Both the position numbers and the translations under genes were made by a program. Source: Serpula lacrymans var. lacrymans S7.9 (lineage: Eukaryota > Basidiomycota > Agaricomycetes > Boletales > Serpulaceae). From it: a DNA stretch of 64,000 nt. Shown one piece after another: positions 21,540-34,404 of the stretch. Position 1 is the stretch's first letter; the number at the start of each line of letters is the position of its first letter. The stretch covers positions 2,677,321 through 2,741,320 of the forward strand of contig NW_006763296.1 of the NCBI RefSeq assembly GCF_000218685.1, written 5' to 3'. The notes beneath the pieces were generated by a model. The model was not told the origin of the DNA, did no database searches, and saw only the letters and a list, made by a program, of their open reading frames with translations.

Positions 21540-24500
21540 ATGGCCGCCATCCTCGATCCACGGCCAATGACCGTCCGTCGGTCCTCCCGTATTGCTCGTG
21601 TCCATTCCTCACCTCCTTCATCGTCCTCGACAGCGACAAAGCATGTCTCCTCGCCGCCAAAGCCAACCATAACCACCACAGCCCCCCCGCCTCCCTCCCG
21701 CAAACGATCTCGCACACCGCCTATCTCTCCCATTCCAATCGACGATCCCCGTCTCACCCCTCGCGCCCTCCGCGCTCTCAAACGACAGCGCCTCTCCCTT
21801 GATTCTGCTCTTGAGCTCGATGTCGTCGACCCGTGCATGTCGTTGTCGCAACCCCGCAGTAGTTCTGCTCCACTCGTCGTACACCGCAAGAAACGCAAGG
21901 AAAACATCATAGCAGGCGATGTATTGCCAGTACGAGAGTCACAGGTGCGCATATAACGTACTATAGCTTGTTCTTAACCTTACAGCACTCTCCGCAGCCT
22001 GTAAAGCCACATTCTAAGCATGCAGATTCCACTCTCCGCGAGTCATCTCCACCACAGCCATCTCCGTTATCGCCCAAGTACACCTTCTCTTCCAGTGCAG
22101 ATGAAAAGTATGTTTCTTCTTCTGCCATATCATGGCGTCGGATCTCTGTCGATTTCCTGATATTTGTTGACTGTGGAAACTGACCTGTTCTACTTGCAGT
22201 ATTCTCAATGCACATACTATCTCGCTTTCATCTGAGACACACTCTTCAAACGTATCCTCTACTTCTATGAGACCACCCCCAATTTTACCAGAATTGGCCT
22301 CGTCTTCCTATCCGGCTTCAGATGTTTCCAGTATACCCCCACCGGCCACTCAGGCCTACGTCACTTATACCACACTCTCCTCTTCCGCTAGTCCCACATC
22401 AGCTTCCACTTCATTCGGGCATAAGCCATCGCAATCAATCTCACCGCAACCACATCCTGCTAGTTCCTCGTCGTCGTCCTCGTGTTCACCTGCGGGCTCC
22501 TTGACTCAGCCACCCGCACAGCCACACGTGGCGTTCCCAGGCCATGACTTGGAACTCGACCCAGTGTGGATGGATGGATCAGATAGTAGTAAGAATGACT
22601 CGCAAAGGCAGGTTGGTGTAGATTTGTTAAATACAAATCAAGTCCAATCGACAGAGAGGGGAAATGGTCAGCCAGATAATGGCGTCCTAAGGGACAGTCA
22701 GAGTGCCGACACGGACATGGAGTGTGAAAGCCCACGATTACATCTCGATAGAGATACACAACTACAAAGGGACCGAGAAATGATGCAAAGGGAGCGCGAT
22801 CGTGAGGTTAATATATGGAAATTAGCGTGCCAGGAGCGGGTTGATTACATGTAAGTGCCGTTAGCCTGGATTGCAAGCATTTAATCGGAGTTTTCATCTA
22901 TTTCTTATGTTTGCAGCTTAAGACGCTACGGTGTCGACACAATCAAAGCTATTGTTGCATCAGAAGCACGGAGTATATCTCCCGATCCTGAAGCTGGTTC
23001 AAGTACCACGCCCACTTTAGGGACCCGATTTAGGCTTTACACGCCCACGAGTTACACGTATGGTTCCTTGCCCGACGAAGATGACACCGATCCAGATGCC
23101 GAGGGCGAAGCTGATACTGATTGTAAATACGAGTATGGTGTAGGCTATAGCTGGGATTGTGATTACAAGATGCGATCTCTTGGGGATAAGGAGAGTGGTG
23201 ATGGCATTGAAGACGATGACTTTGATGAAGACTATGATTACGATGAGGAGTTTGATGATGAGGAATATGAAGGTGAAAGTGATGAATCTCTAGGAGTTGT
23301 GGATGGTGATAATGGCAAACCAGTGGCGGAAGAACCAGGTACAGGCGACAAGGAGGGGCAACCCCGAGCCCTAACTCAAGCCCAAAACCCAACGACAAAA
23401 ATGGACGTAGATCTCGTCTCTACCTCTGCTGCTGCTGATGCCGCCACATTTTCACATAACACTAGCCCTGACTTTAATTTCAGCCCATGTCCCTCTTTCG
23501 GTCTCTCAACGTTTTCGCAGTGTGAGACGACAAGTTATCAGGATAATGGAAGCAATTCCAGTACCACATTATCGACACCCCTTCTTCAACGTATATCTCT
23601 CCCAATTGGCCCAGGTACACCTCCGGGCCCCTCTAATCCAGTCACGTTGTCCAATCCATATGTGACGCCACGAATACCGCCTGTTCCGCCTCTCTCATCT
23701 TTGCACGTACCTATATTATCTGAGCCGCCCCGCGCGTATATGGGCCGTGGGACGCCTCCTGATCGGCGAAGGCTGGCAGAATGGGCGAGTGCAGTAGGCA
23801 GATTTAGCATGAGTATTGGCAATGTCTCAGGTATAGAAAGCCGCTTGAGCTCGAGCAGCGGACCCAACGTGATGTCAAGCTCGAGTGCCGGTGCAAATGA
23901 TAGTATGAGTGCTTCATACGATGATATTGTTAACCCCGCTGCTGGCGAATGGACGTCCTTCCTCCATTCTCTGCTTGCACCTTCTCCCTCTCCTTCACCT
24001 TCACCCCCACTAGGCTCCTCTTCTGGATCAAGCCTGGGTGCTCTAGATTTGAGCAAAGGGTTGGGAGATCTGGATGTCAGCGCGTTGCCACTCTCTCTCC
24101 AATTACCATCGTCGATTCAAATTCCGAACCCATTCCAGCTTCCGAATTTCCCTCTGTCGCCTTCTTTTCAACTTCCACCTTTTCATTCCGCCGGGCAGAT
24201 GATGTCATCAGATCAGGTATCCCCCATGTTCTCGTTATCGAACACCTTGCCGCTCTCTTCCCCGGCACTTCAGTTGTCCATTTCGTCTGCTCCGAGTCTG
24301 ACTGCAACTTCAGGTGCGAATAGCGAAGGGATGAACTGGTTTGAACTTGGTCTTCCTGGTGGCGGTTCCTCCAATGCATCTTCTTCGACCCGGAGTTCCA
24401 ATCCTAGTGGTGATGAACCAATGTCGTCTCATCCTCCTACCGCTTCTACTTCTCTACCTCCGGCATGTCTTCCAACGCCTAACTCTATGCTGCCTTCGTC

Positions 24501-24594
24501 GCCGATCACCTCTTCGTCTTGCGCGTCTGCTAGTGGACCTGCTATTGAAGATGTACAGAGGGAATCGAGCACGCTGCGCTTTGCACTAGGCTGA
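21540..24594 (+). CDS. Large Ser/Pro-rich disordered protein, 951 aa
   Basis: Four exons (21540-21944, 21986-22107, 22200-22850, 22917-24594) join in phase. The start ATG gives MAAILDPRPMTVRRSSRIAR, followed by basic clusters (PPSRKRSRTPP, HRKKRKEN) that look like nuclear localisation signals. After a poly-Ser/Pro middle there is a short charged helix (about residues 370-400, RDREMMQRERDREVNIWKL) followed by LRRYGVDTIKAIVASEARS, the only part that looks folded. An acidic run (EDDDFDEDYDYDEEFDDEE) and a long Ser/Pro/Leu tail end the protein. I recognise no domain; a nuclear regulatory role is a guess from composition. Confidence 0.8.
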
Positions 24595-25310
24595 TCGTAA
24601 TGATGCTTGCCTTGGTCCTTGCTCTCTCTTGCGGCTCGTGCACATACGCATTCGACGACCATGCGGCCCCTGACTGTATATTATATATCGTGCAGTTCAA
24701 GGAAAACGACACGCCATAGTTCTTGCCTTTGGCACTGGTTGTCGAGGTGTGGAATAGGCTTCGTTTCATTGCCCATCGACCTGCCAGAGTTTATGGAATA
24801 CCAGCAGACTTTTGGGATAATGATGGATATGCATTTGCTGATAACTTATACACTTCTTGGTTTCCCGTGTTCTTTAGTTCCTTACCTCAGCCACTTATAT
24901 CCCCCATACCTCCATCTCAGCTGCTCCCTTATCCCTCGCCCCGTCACACCCTTACCCGTACCTCAAGAACGACTTTTAAGCTATCCGGAATTGCTATCCC
25001 TTATCGTCCAGTTGTAGCTATATATATGCTTGTTATCTCGTTTGTTCCTCCCCCCTTGACTAGCTACTTCCTTTCCATCAAATTGTCCTTTAAGCTTTTG
25101 CCCATGTTCTCTCTCCAACTTGATTTCTTTGTGGAATATATACATATGTACTGCTAGTGCCTTTTGTCTTTTATTACCTGAATGCAAGGATAGAATCCTG
25201 TCATCGATTATATTTTCGATAGGTTGCAAGTGCAAAGATAGTCTTGATATTGTCGTAAGATGTTATGATACATGATTTTAAAGAGCTCTTACACGCTGCT
25301 TCACAACTCT
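24595..25310. other. Convergent intergenic region, 3' UTRs
   Basis: T-rich sequence between two convergent genes. Open frames here have no ATG-led coding character. It probably holds both 3' untranslated regions. Confidence 0.5.
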
Positions 25311-28300
25311 TCAAGCGCCAATATGAATGAATACAATCCTCTGGTCCAGTGATACTTCTTTGAATTTCGTCTTCGCAGTCTTCGCAGCTTTGTTAAGTGC
25401 TTTTGCTGCATTGGTACAGTCGAGTCCTTCACTGAACATATGCGTGTAAAATTCAGAAACCATGTGTTGGGCAGTCTTATCGTCCACTGCCCACATAGTG
25501 CCGATAACACTCCGGAAACCCGAAAATTGCATCCCAGCTGCTAGGTGAATGACTTCATCTGGCGTTTTTCTATCACCTACGGCGGTATGGCATGCAGATA
25601 GGAATGCGAACTGCTGGTGACTGAGGTCTTCTCCAATGATATCTATGAGGCGAAGGGGTTTATCACGCAGCGCAAACGAAGAATCAAAAGGCTGCGCAAA
25701 GTCTTGCTTTCCATGACAGGCGAGATGGATCCACGAGTGTTCGCGAAAGCCTTGAAGCGCAGCATCAGAAGTACCTTCGTCTCCGTTGAGCTCGGTAAAC
25801 GAAACGGAAGCTGGAACAAGACCTTTGACAAGCTTGAGCTCAGTGCCTACAGACTTAAGTTCAGGTTCTTGGCTACTTTGGCTGGGTTGAGCCTGTCCAA
25901 TTGCAAGAAAAGTACGGGTATCAGTGCTGTATCTCCGAGATCGTATCAAGGCGGCTATTGTGGGCGTGTAGGATGAGATGTAGATGTTCGAAAGGTTGCG
26001 CCCATCTTGGTGATATTGCCCTGCAGCGTGCAGTGGTAAAGATGAAAGCTTGGAAGTCGGACACCACCATATGCGAGATCCTCTAGGAATGATCCCCATC
26101 AGCTCCCCGACTACAGGCTTCACGATCAATTCCCACAGTTCCCTAAGAATCATTGTGATGCCTCTTTCTCTTGTTTTCTCCTCCCCTATCCCAGAGGTGC
26201 TCTTCAAGATATCCAAGAGCGACGTGGAAATTTCAGATACTTTAGTCGCTGTAACGTCGGGGAGGCGTACATGACGAGGTGGCCCGGTTTGCAAGATAAT
26301 GATAGCATCACAGCTGTGCTGGCTAATGTTGACGATGACAACTGGTCCATTAAGCTGCAGCCCCCTGGAGCTCAGAGTAGGGCGTAGGCTTTAGAAAATG
26401 GCTGAAGCCTTCTATTTTTCGGATCTGATCCACAATGGAATCCCACTCCTTTGAAAATCTTCGATATCGCCTTGCTTCTTCTTCGAGTGATAGCCGTGAA
26501 TTCGTACTACCAACTAACACATTTTCCGTATTTCTGCTCTGTAGTTGCCGACTAACTGTCTCGAACCTATCAGCTAGACATTTTCCGGCTTTTCCTACAA
26601 GACGCAAGTCATCCAATGGGGTTCTAAAGCGCGAGAGCTGAGTCCAGAGCATTCCTCTACTCCGCTCTGACAGCTCCACTGCAAGTTCCAACTTCCCTTC
26701 GCGAATTGCACAAGAAGTTGCATCCGCAGACAATGCCATAATTTCGGATATCTTCCGTGATTGCAGGACCTGATGGCGTGAAGAAACGGAAGGAGTGGCT
26801 GTGATATGATGATCTAGAAGATCGAACGAGACCTGATATGCCTTCAATGCAGATGTATCGCCAAATTTCTCAGCATCCGTAACCCAGCCCAAAGCTACCT
26901 GCAAACGGTCAAAGGGACTTCCAGTAGAATGACTGAGAGCACTGTTGTAGTATTCGAATATTTTTTCTTGGTCCCCAGCCTCGTGGTTCAAGTTGAAGCG
27001 TACCCCGTGGATTTTTATCAGGGACTGATAGATCCGCACGCGATTAGGATGGTCATCTGGAGTATAGGCTACGGCCTTTTGAAGCAGGAGGTACACCGCT
27101 AAAAGAGTCTGAAGGCTCTTGTCCTTCGTGTAGCATATTAGAAGGAAGTCGGAAAGTTGACATACGGTCATTGCATAAGAGGGATCGTCTGGAAGCATCA
27201 GCTTCAATGAAGAATAGGCAAATTGAATGGCTTGCTCAAGATCATCAAGATCACCCTGAGATTCATAACGACTATACAGAGCAGAGCCGAGACCCGTTAA
27301 TGCGAGTCCAACCATAGGGTGCTTTGGGGGAAGTGACTCTAATACCGTCCTGTGGTATTGGATGGCCATTGTCAAATCAGACAAAACACCATCGACGCGG
27401 AACCGAAGGGAAAGGCAGGTACCAAGATTCGTCAAAAGAGCGAAGTGTTTAGGACCCTTGAGAGACTGAGAGTGTTCTAGCGCATTGTTGTAATATGCGA
27501 TCACTCGTGACAGGTCATCACTATCTGCTTGATACTGATATCTGGCAAAGATTCCGCAAGCCAAGTTGGAGAGCCATAGACTATGGTCGTAGTGTTCTGG
27601 AGAATGCAGTTCAACGACTTCGGTGTGATACTGAATAGCAAGCTCCATATCATCCACATCTCCACGACATTGAAAACGACATATGAGAGCATTTCCGAAG
27701 TTTGTGAGACATGTAGAACGGTTGGGGTGCCCCGAAGGACATTCTCTAAGAGAGGTAGCGTATAACTGTATAGCTTCTTCCAGATCATCGATTTTTGCTC
27801 GTTGTTTGAAATACTCCAAGAGAGCATTGGCAAGGCTGACAGTAGCTAGAGAATAGATGGGCGAAACATGATCCACAGCGAGTAAAGTTCTTCTGTAGTA
27901 GGAGATAGCCAAGTCTAGGTCTGTGATTTCAGCTTGCTGTTCGAATCGGTTGTATAAAGCATCCCCGAAAGTCATCAGGCATGTTTTATAAGTGATGTGC
28001 TCCGGTTGTAGCAACCCGATGATATCACCGCAATATTTAATTGCCAGCTCTAAGTCATCTCCACATCCTTCCTGTCTGAAACGGATGATAAGGGCATCAG
28101 CGAGATGTAGCATCGGTCCGTTGAGCATAGGATCCCCCGGTTGGCAGATTGCGAGACCTTCTTCGAAGTATTGAATGGCTTGCTTTAAGTCACGAATGTC
28201 CCCCTTTTCCTTGAAGCGGTTTATAAGAACACTACCAAATCCGGTAAGACAGGTTGGGCGAGTGGCATGGTCACTTGGACATATTTCAAATAATGTCCTA

Positions 28301-30193
28301 AAGTAGTCAAACGCCAGATCCAGGTCTTTGAGCTGCCCCTTCTGTCTGAAGCGGAGTAGCAGGGCATTGGCGAGGTTAAAAAGGGATGAAATGTAGTTCG
28401 GATTCCGCCTATGCTGAAGATTAAGCGGTTTCTCGTAGTAGTCAATAGCAAGAACCAGATCATTGGAATCGCCACCGTAGTGAAAGCGGTTCCAGAGAGC
28501 ATTGGCCAAATTGGTAAACAACAGAGTCCTATTGACGTCCCCTTCTGGACTGTACTTCACTCCGTCGGTGAGTATTTCTATGGCTGATTGAAGCTTGCCG
28601 TAATCTCCCCGGTGCTGGAACGCTGCCAAAAGGGCATTTCCAAGGCTATTGAGAAGCAGGGGATAACTGTGATGTCCAGGACGGCATAGAGCCATTGCAG
28701 AGCGTTGGTATTCAGTGGACAGTTCCAGATCTTTGTAGTCACCCTCTCGATCGAAGCGGAATTGCAAAGCTTCAGCGAGGCCGTAAAGAGAGGAGAAGCG
28801 GGCAGGATGCCCTGGAGGTCGCAATTCCAGTGCAGTAGTAGAATATTCAATGACAAGCTTTAAATCGTTTGGTTGTCCTCTCAAATCGAATCGACTGAAT
28901 ATAGAATTGGAAAGGGTTTGCAGTAATGCGGCACGATGTGGATGTCCCTGCTGGCAGTGATCTAGCGCAATGATGCAACTTTGAATAGCTAATTCAAGGT
29001 CTTGGGCATCTCCCTGATGAGAAAAGCGAAGCCGTAGTCCGGAGGCATAACTTTGGACCACCGCAAGGTATTTAGGATCACGAGGAGAGCACGAATCCAC
29101 AGCAGAGCGATACAACTGAATGCTCTGCTCCAAGTCACTAGATTGTCCATAGCGGGTGAAGTTATGTTTCAGAGCGTTTGCAAGGTTACACAAAACTGCA
29201 ATATGGCTGCCATGTCCTAGGGGACACATTTCTAGTAATCGCATGTTGTGTTGAATAGCCATTTGTAAGTCTTCGATATTACCTTTCTGCTCGTAGCGAG
29301 ACAAGAGGCTATTTGAGAAAATACTGAGTAATTCTTTATATGACGAGCTTTGTGGTGGGCAGGATTGTAATTTTGCCCTGGCGGTCTCAACGACCAGATC
29401 AGCTTTGTCTTGGTTCGAGAGCTAAATATTACTCGTAAGTATCAGGCTATTTGTGACGACGTCTCTAATGTCCCTATATAAATGAACTTACTGGTAATGG
29501 ATGCTCGATTTCAACAGCCTCATTAGCCACAGGTGAAACGTTTCTATAGGCTGACATTAGTCAAGCCCATCGCAGCGAAAGGGAAAAGACACAAACCCGG
29601 ATATGGATTTTTCAGAGGTAACTAATGCGGAATGTCTATCTTCCAAGTTGCCGATCTTGACATCCAAATAACCTTTACAAACCTGCTGCTCCGACTTGGA
29701 GTCATAAATAGGGATCGATACGCCTGCATTACATGATTTAGCAACATATACAAGTAAAATCCATGCTCGCATACCATTGCTACTATCAAGAGACAGTAGT
29801 AGTTCACCGATTTCCATGTTCGCTTCACCTAACGACATCGAATCCCCACTTGGACTATTGGCATCTGGGGTGTGGCGAATGCAAAAACACATCTGCGAAG
29901 TCTTCACCGTGTTCCTAAAGTTATTTATGAGGACCAAAGCTTACATCAAAGTAGATGATACTTTACTTACAATGTGAAAGAAGAATTCCAGTTTGGATCG
30001 GAGGGTCCCACAACACAATCAGTTTTCATCGGTTCACATCCGTCTGCTTTGATCGTAACGAAGAGCATACAAGACTGAGGAGTGGGAAGCGGATGTTTGA
30101 GTCCCCTAGCACCGACAACTTTCAAGATGGACATGTCAATTATGGACCGAGATGCACAAAATATATATGTTTACCTGTCAGCAAGAACTGCAT
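25311..30193 (-). CDS. C2-TPR-CHAT protein; CHAT domain out of frame by one T
   Basis: Five minus-strand exons: 30193-30175, 30118-29971, 29914-29597, 29543-29492 and 29421-25311, introns 52-70 bp, all in phase. Residues 1 to about 130 form a C2-like domain (TVVGARGLKHPLPTPQ, DPNWNSSFTL). Then come 16 TPR-like repeats of about 52 residues (pattern RF..G...DL..AI......L.P.GHP.R...L.NLANAL). The C-terminal 340 residues are a CHAT caspase-like domain with the His (IHLACHG, about 25715) and Cys (FLSACHTAVGD, about 25585) of the catalytic dyad. The TPR frame ends at TAA 26350-26352; the CHAT frame continues at once if one T in GCAGCTTAATGG is ignored. No intron can bridge it. Either a recent null allele or an assembly error, as nothing else is broken. 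Confidence 0.88.
26350..26361 (-). other. Single-base frameshift separating TPR and CHAT domains
   Basis: On the minus strand the TPR frame reads SELQGAAA-stop while the next frame reads NGPVVIVNISQHSCDA, the normal entry to CHAT. Removing one T from GCTTAATGG restores continuity. No GT donor exists upstream close enough for an intron. See the gene entry. Confidence 0.75.
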
Positions 30194-31345
30194 AGTTTCG
30201 TCCTTTTGCCTAGAAGATTAAATCAACATGCATCCACCCAGCAAAGATATAATACTTACTCAGAACTCCTGATTGAACTTATGTTTGAGGATAAGCGCAA
30301 GAAGAAAAAGACGTTACCAGCCTCGTTCACAACACGTACCTTGTCCCGGCCCTAGGGCCTAAGGACCGGCCAAGTGATTAACGTGAATTTCCATCGAGGC
30401 CTCGCGGCACCCGTCAGACCAATGGTAAGAGAAATAAGGTGTTCCTACACCTCTCAACAAGTTGAGCTCAGCATATTGCTGTCCCGTGTGCTAGGTGTTA
30501 CGGGTTGATGATATGGCCTGTGGAAGGAATGGGAGATGGTGTGTTTAATGACCACAGAGAAGCCACAGATGTTTCTTCGAAACAGTACTACTGTTGTCAC
30601 ACTCAGTAAAAAAGCAGGTAGTCACAGTCAAGATAAAATACCAAAACTCGGAAATTGAATCGTGCATAGTCAGATTGCTGGGAACTCAGTTTCTCGTTAA
30701 ATTCCACTTCAAAAACTTGGAGACGTAAAATTCTCAGCAGTATGTTTGTATGTAAGACCGATAACGGCGATTAAAATACCCGTGCTCTGGTTCGCTGTCA
30801 AACGTTCAGTGGAAGCTGACATAACGATCATATGGCGCATCGTGCATGGAGAGAAAATGCTGGATCAATGCGCCGCATGACTATCTATCCGCCAAGATTG
30901 GACTGTATCTTGTCACCTCCGTCTTGTGGGCCAGAGGCTATGGTGCACCAATCAGTACGATCAAACGGGGAAAGTGTTCCTACGCCGTACCTTGAACAGT
31001 GGTTCAAACTCTCGGACTCCTCCAATCGATATTGGTTTACCTCGTATCCACAAGCTTCTACCTTGTCAGTCTGACCTCCGCCATTTCCTGGAACAGTACG
31101 CTTCAAGCGTCATCCTCTTCTTGACCTTCCCCTTTAACACTGCGACAAGTGTTTGGGAAGATACCACAAGCGTGAAAATATCGGCGATGACTTTATTCTT
31201 GTGGTCGATAGGAGCTGAATAGACAGTCACGGTACTGCTGTCCATTGCTGCGGGCAGCGGTGGTGGGACAAGAACTTCGTGGCTGGATGGAATGCAGCGC
31301 TGCTTTTCACTAGGGGTACAGGCTTTGCTCCAACCCACGCCCAAA
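30194..31345. other. Intergenic region, nothing supportable
   Basis: Upstream region of the C2-TPR-CHAT gene and of the kinase pseudogene. A perfect 12-bp palindrome GGCCCTAGGGCC lies near 30350. Overlapping frames on both strands are mutually exclusive and show no motif. Confidence 0.45.
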
Positions 31346-32176
31346 ATGCCCCGTCGTTCTTTCTCAAAGAAACTGGAACTCTCATTGCCCAAATCATTCC
31401 ACGACCTTGAATCCCTCAATGTCGTGAAAGTTCTCTCTGGGAAGGGTAGGTGGCACAATGTACTCAAGATCTCAGAAGGAGTAGTCCTAAAGCATGGCGG
31501 ACTCAATTTGTCAAAGGAGGTTATATGCATGTGCATTGCAAAGAGTGCCCGTGCCACTATCTCTTGCCCAGGTTCAGCGCACAGGATGTACGTAGCAGAC
31601 TTCTTCATTATTGTGTGTCTTAATACTCCGCCCCCAGCATACCGTTGAAAGTGCTTTTGTCAAAATCGAATGCCAGTCCTATTGGTGTATGGTGTATGTA
31701 TTATGGAGATCAAAGGAGTATCTCTCGATGCAGGGGTGGATTCGCTGCCAGCGGAATCTCTGACCTCAATATGTAGAGCGCTAAAGCTTCTGGTGAATCA
31801 AATAGGGATGACGCAGGCCAGGATTATTGGATCTGTAACAGGTCGTGCCTTCCGCACCTTGCTTGTCCCCCCCCCAAAAAAAAAAGAACAAAAAAACACG
31901 TCTTCTTCTCGGTCTGCGATTCTCGGAAATACTTAACGCAGTTTTTTTTTTCGTGCCGCTGCGGACAATCAGCTGTAGGACTGGCATGGTTCAATCATTT
32001 AATGGCATCAATCCCGAGTAATTGTGCTATCGCTTTACGCACCGTGACCTTCTACCGAAGAACATTATGGTGGACCCAGAGACGATGGCTATAAAATCAC
32101 AGCTATCATCGATTGGGCCAATACCGGATTTTACCGTGAATTTTGGGAGGTTTGTCGAACGCATGATCCCCTTTTT
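31346..32176 (+). pseudogene. APH-fold kinase pseudogene
   Basis: From ATG 31346 the frame gives a kinase-like N-lobe (FSKKLELSLPKSF, VLKHGGLNLSKEVI). Fragments then follow in order but different frames: AFVKIECQ (about 31660), EIKGVSLDAGVDSLPAES (about 31705-31760), GSVTGRAFRTLL (about 31830), the catalytic loop FTHRDLLPKNIMVDPET (about 32036) and, one base out of frame, AIIDWANTGFYREFWE (about 32103). The section between GRAF and FTHRD is too short and interrupted by C/A and T runs. Indels and missing parts make it non-functional. It is of the APH family but a different subfamily from the intact gene at 16486. Confidence 0.75.
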
Positions 32177-32847
32177 TCTTTTATTTTTTAACACCAGGTT
32201 GGTCGACCATCTTGTCCATAGTATTGCCAGGGGAGCGCAGGAATGACGAAATCCATTCGCACAATCCTTGACCACTTTGATCGATGCTTACAGTTGTAAT
32301 TATTGCCTGTACTAAGCTATAAGCGCCCGTAAATACAAATCCTGTGCTAGAGTCAGCCTGGCTGCAATCGAGGTTACGTCGAAAGTCTGCTCCAATGCTG
32401 CCCCAGCGCTGCCAAAAATCCTTTAAACACGGGCGTGCATGACCTACCTCATATCTGGGAACTAACAAACGTCACCTCGCCAAGAAAATCGAGTACAAAT
32501 GATGGTGTTCTGATCAAGATCGTTGTAAATGTGTGTTCGTCACGGTGAGTGGTATCTCGCATTTCTATAGAAAGCGAGAAGTGCTGATGACAGGTTTATC
32601 TTCGAGCTACATCGAAACTCATATTTAACATGGGTGTAGATACGGTGGTCCTTACTGTCAAGTTACTGACGTGTAGAAAACAAGCATATCCTTCAAATAA
32701 TTTATATTCAAACAACTATGTGAGACTCTATATTCTCATAGCAGTGATTATGGCAATCCTTACATTTCAACACTGGATATGTCGTTCGAGGTGTGAAAAA
32801 AATTTAAACCGGAAGCATGAATAGTTAGTTATAAAAAGATCGCCTTG
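32177..32847. other. Intergenic region, nothing supportable
   Basis: AT-rich; no coding chain. Includes the 3' side of the isomerase gene. Confidence 0.5.
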
Positions 32848-33775
<928 letters not shown>

Positions 33776-34404
33776 TGTAGAGATCAAATGTGCTTTTTGT
33801 AATGGTTGGGTCGGATAGAGTGACGGAAAGGATAGTATGAGTCTGCAGAGCCTATGGACTTGCTACGTAGTAGTGGTACGATGATGGTACAGAGGAAAGA
33901 TAAGAGGTCGTATTAGTAAGCCCATACGGCCGCTGATACTACGACATTAGCGCTAGCGGTAGCCATTGAATTCATGAATGGCCCGTTCACCTTGACCCAT
34001 GGATGCGGGCTGCAGCTGATCCAAGTTCTGGTCAATCATATGGATGGTGTATCCATGGGTGGTGCGGAGAAACCATGTGCATGACTTCCACGGAAGGTTT
34101 ACTTTCTAATCTGTGCCGAAAAGAAATACCCATCCTCTACTGCCATTTGTAGCTTTGGCACAAGGATAAATCAAGTCTACTTTCCCTGAGACTAAACTTC
34201 CTAGACAAGCTCTTATACTGCACGAACCGCATCGTATGATTTATCTCTAGACACTGCTTGCAACAGCAGCTTGGTGGATCATGGTATGAGCAATAGTAGA
34301 TTGGCATATATCATGACCAGTATCTGCTATAAGCAAAAAGTGTCTATGGCTGAACCTATACAGCCATGAGGTGAGATTCTATCGCAATCAACCCCAACCC
34401 CAAT
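33776..34404. other. Intergenic region upstream of the isomerase gene
   Basis: Non-coding; contains the IDI1 promoter and the 3' UTR of the carrier gene. No clear element recognised. Confidence 0.5.

Noticed and set aside
26340..26420. Intron between TPR and CHAT parts instead of a frameshift
   Set aside because: No GT or GC donor lies within range before the CTGCAG acceptor-like site, and one base explains the break fully.
31066..31608. 180-codon minus-strand frame
   Set aside because: It is antisense to the APH-kinase pseudogene and shows no motif.
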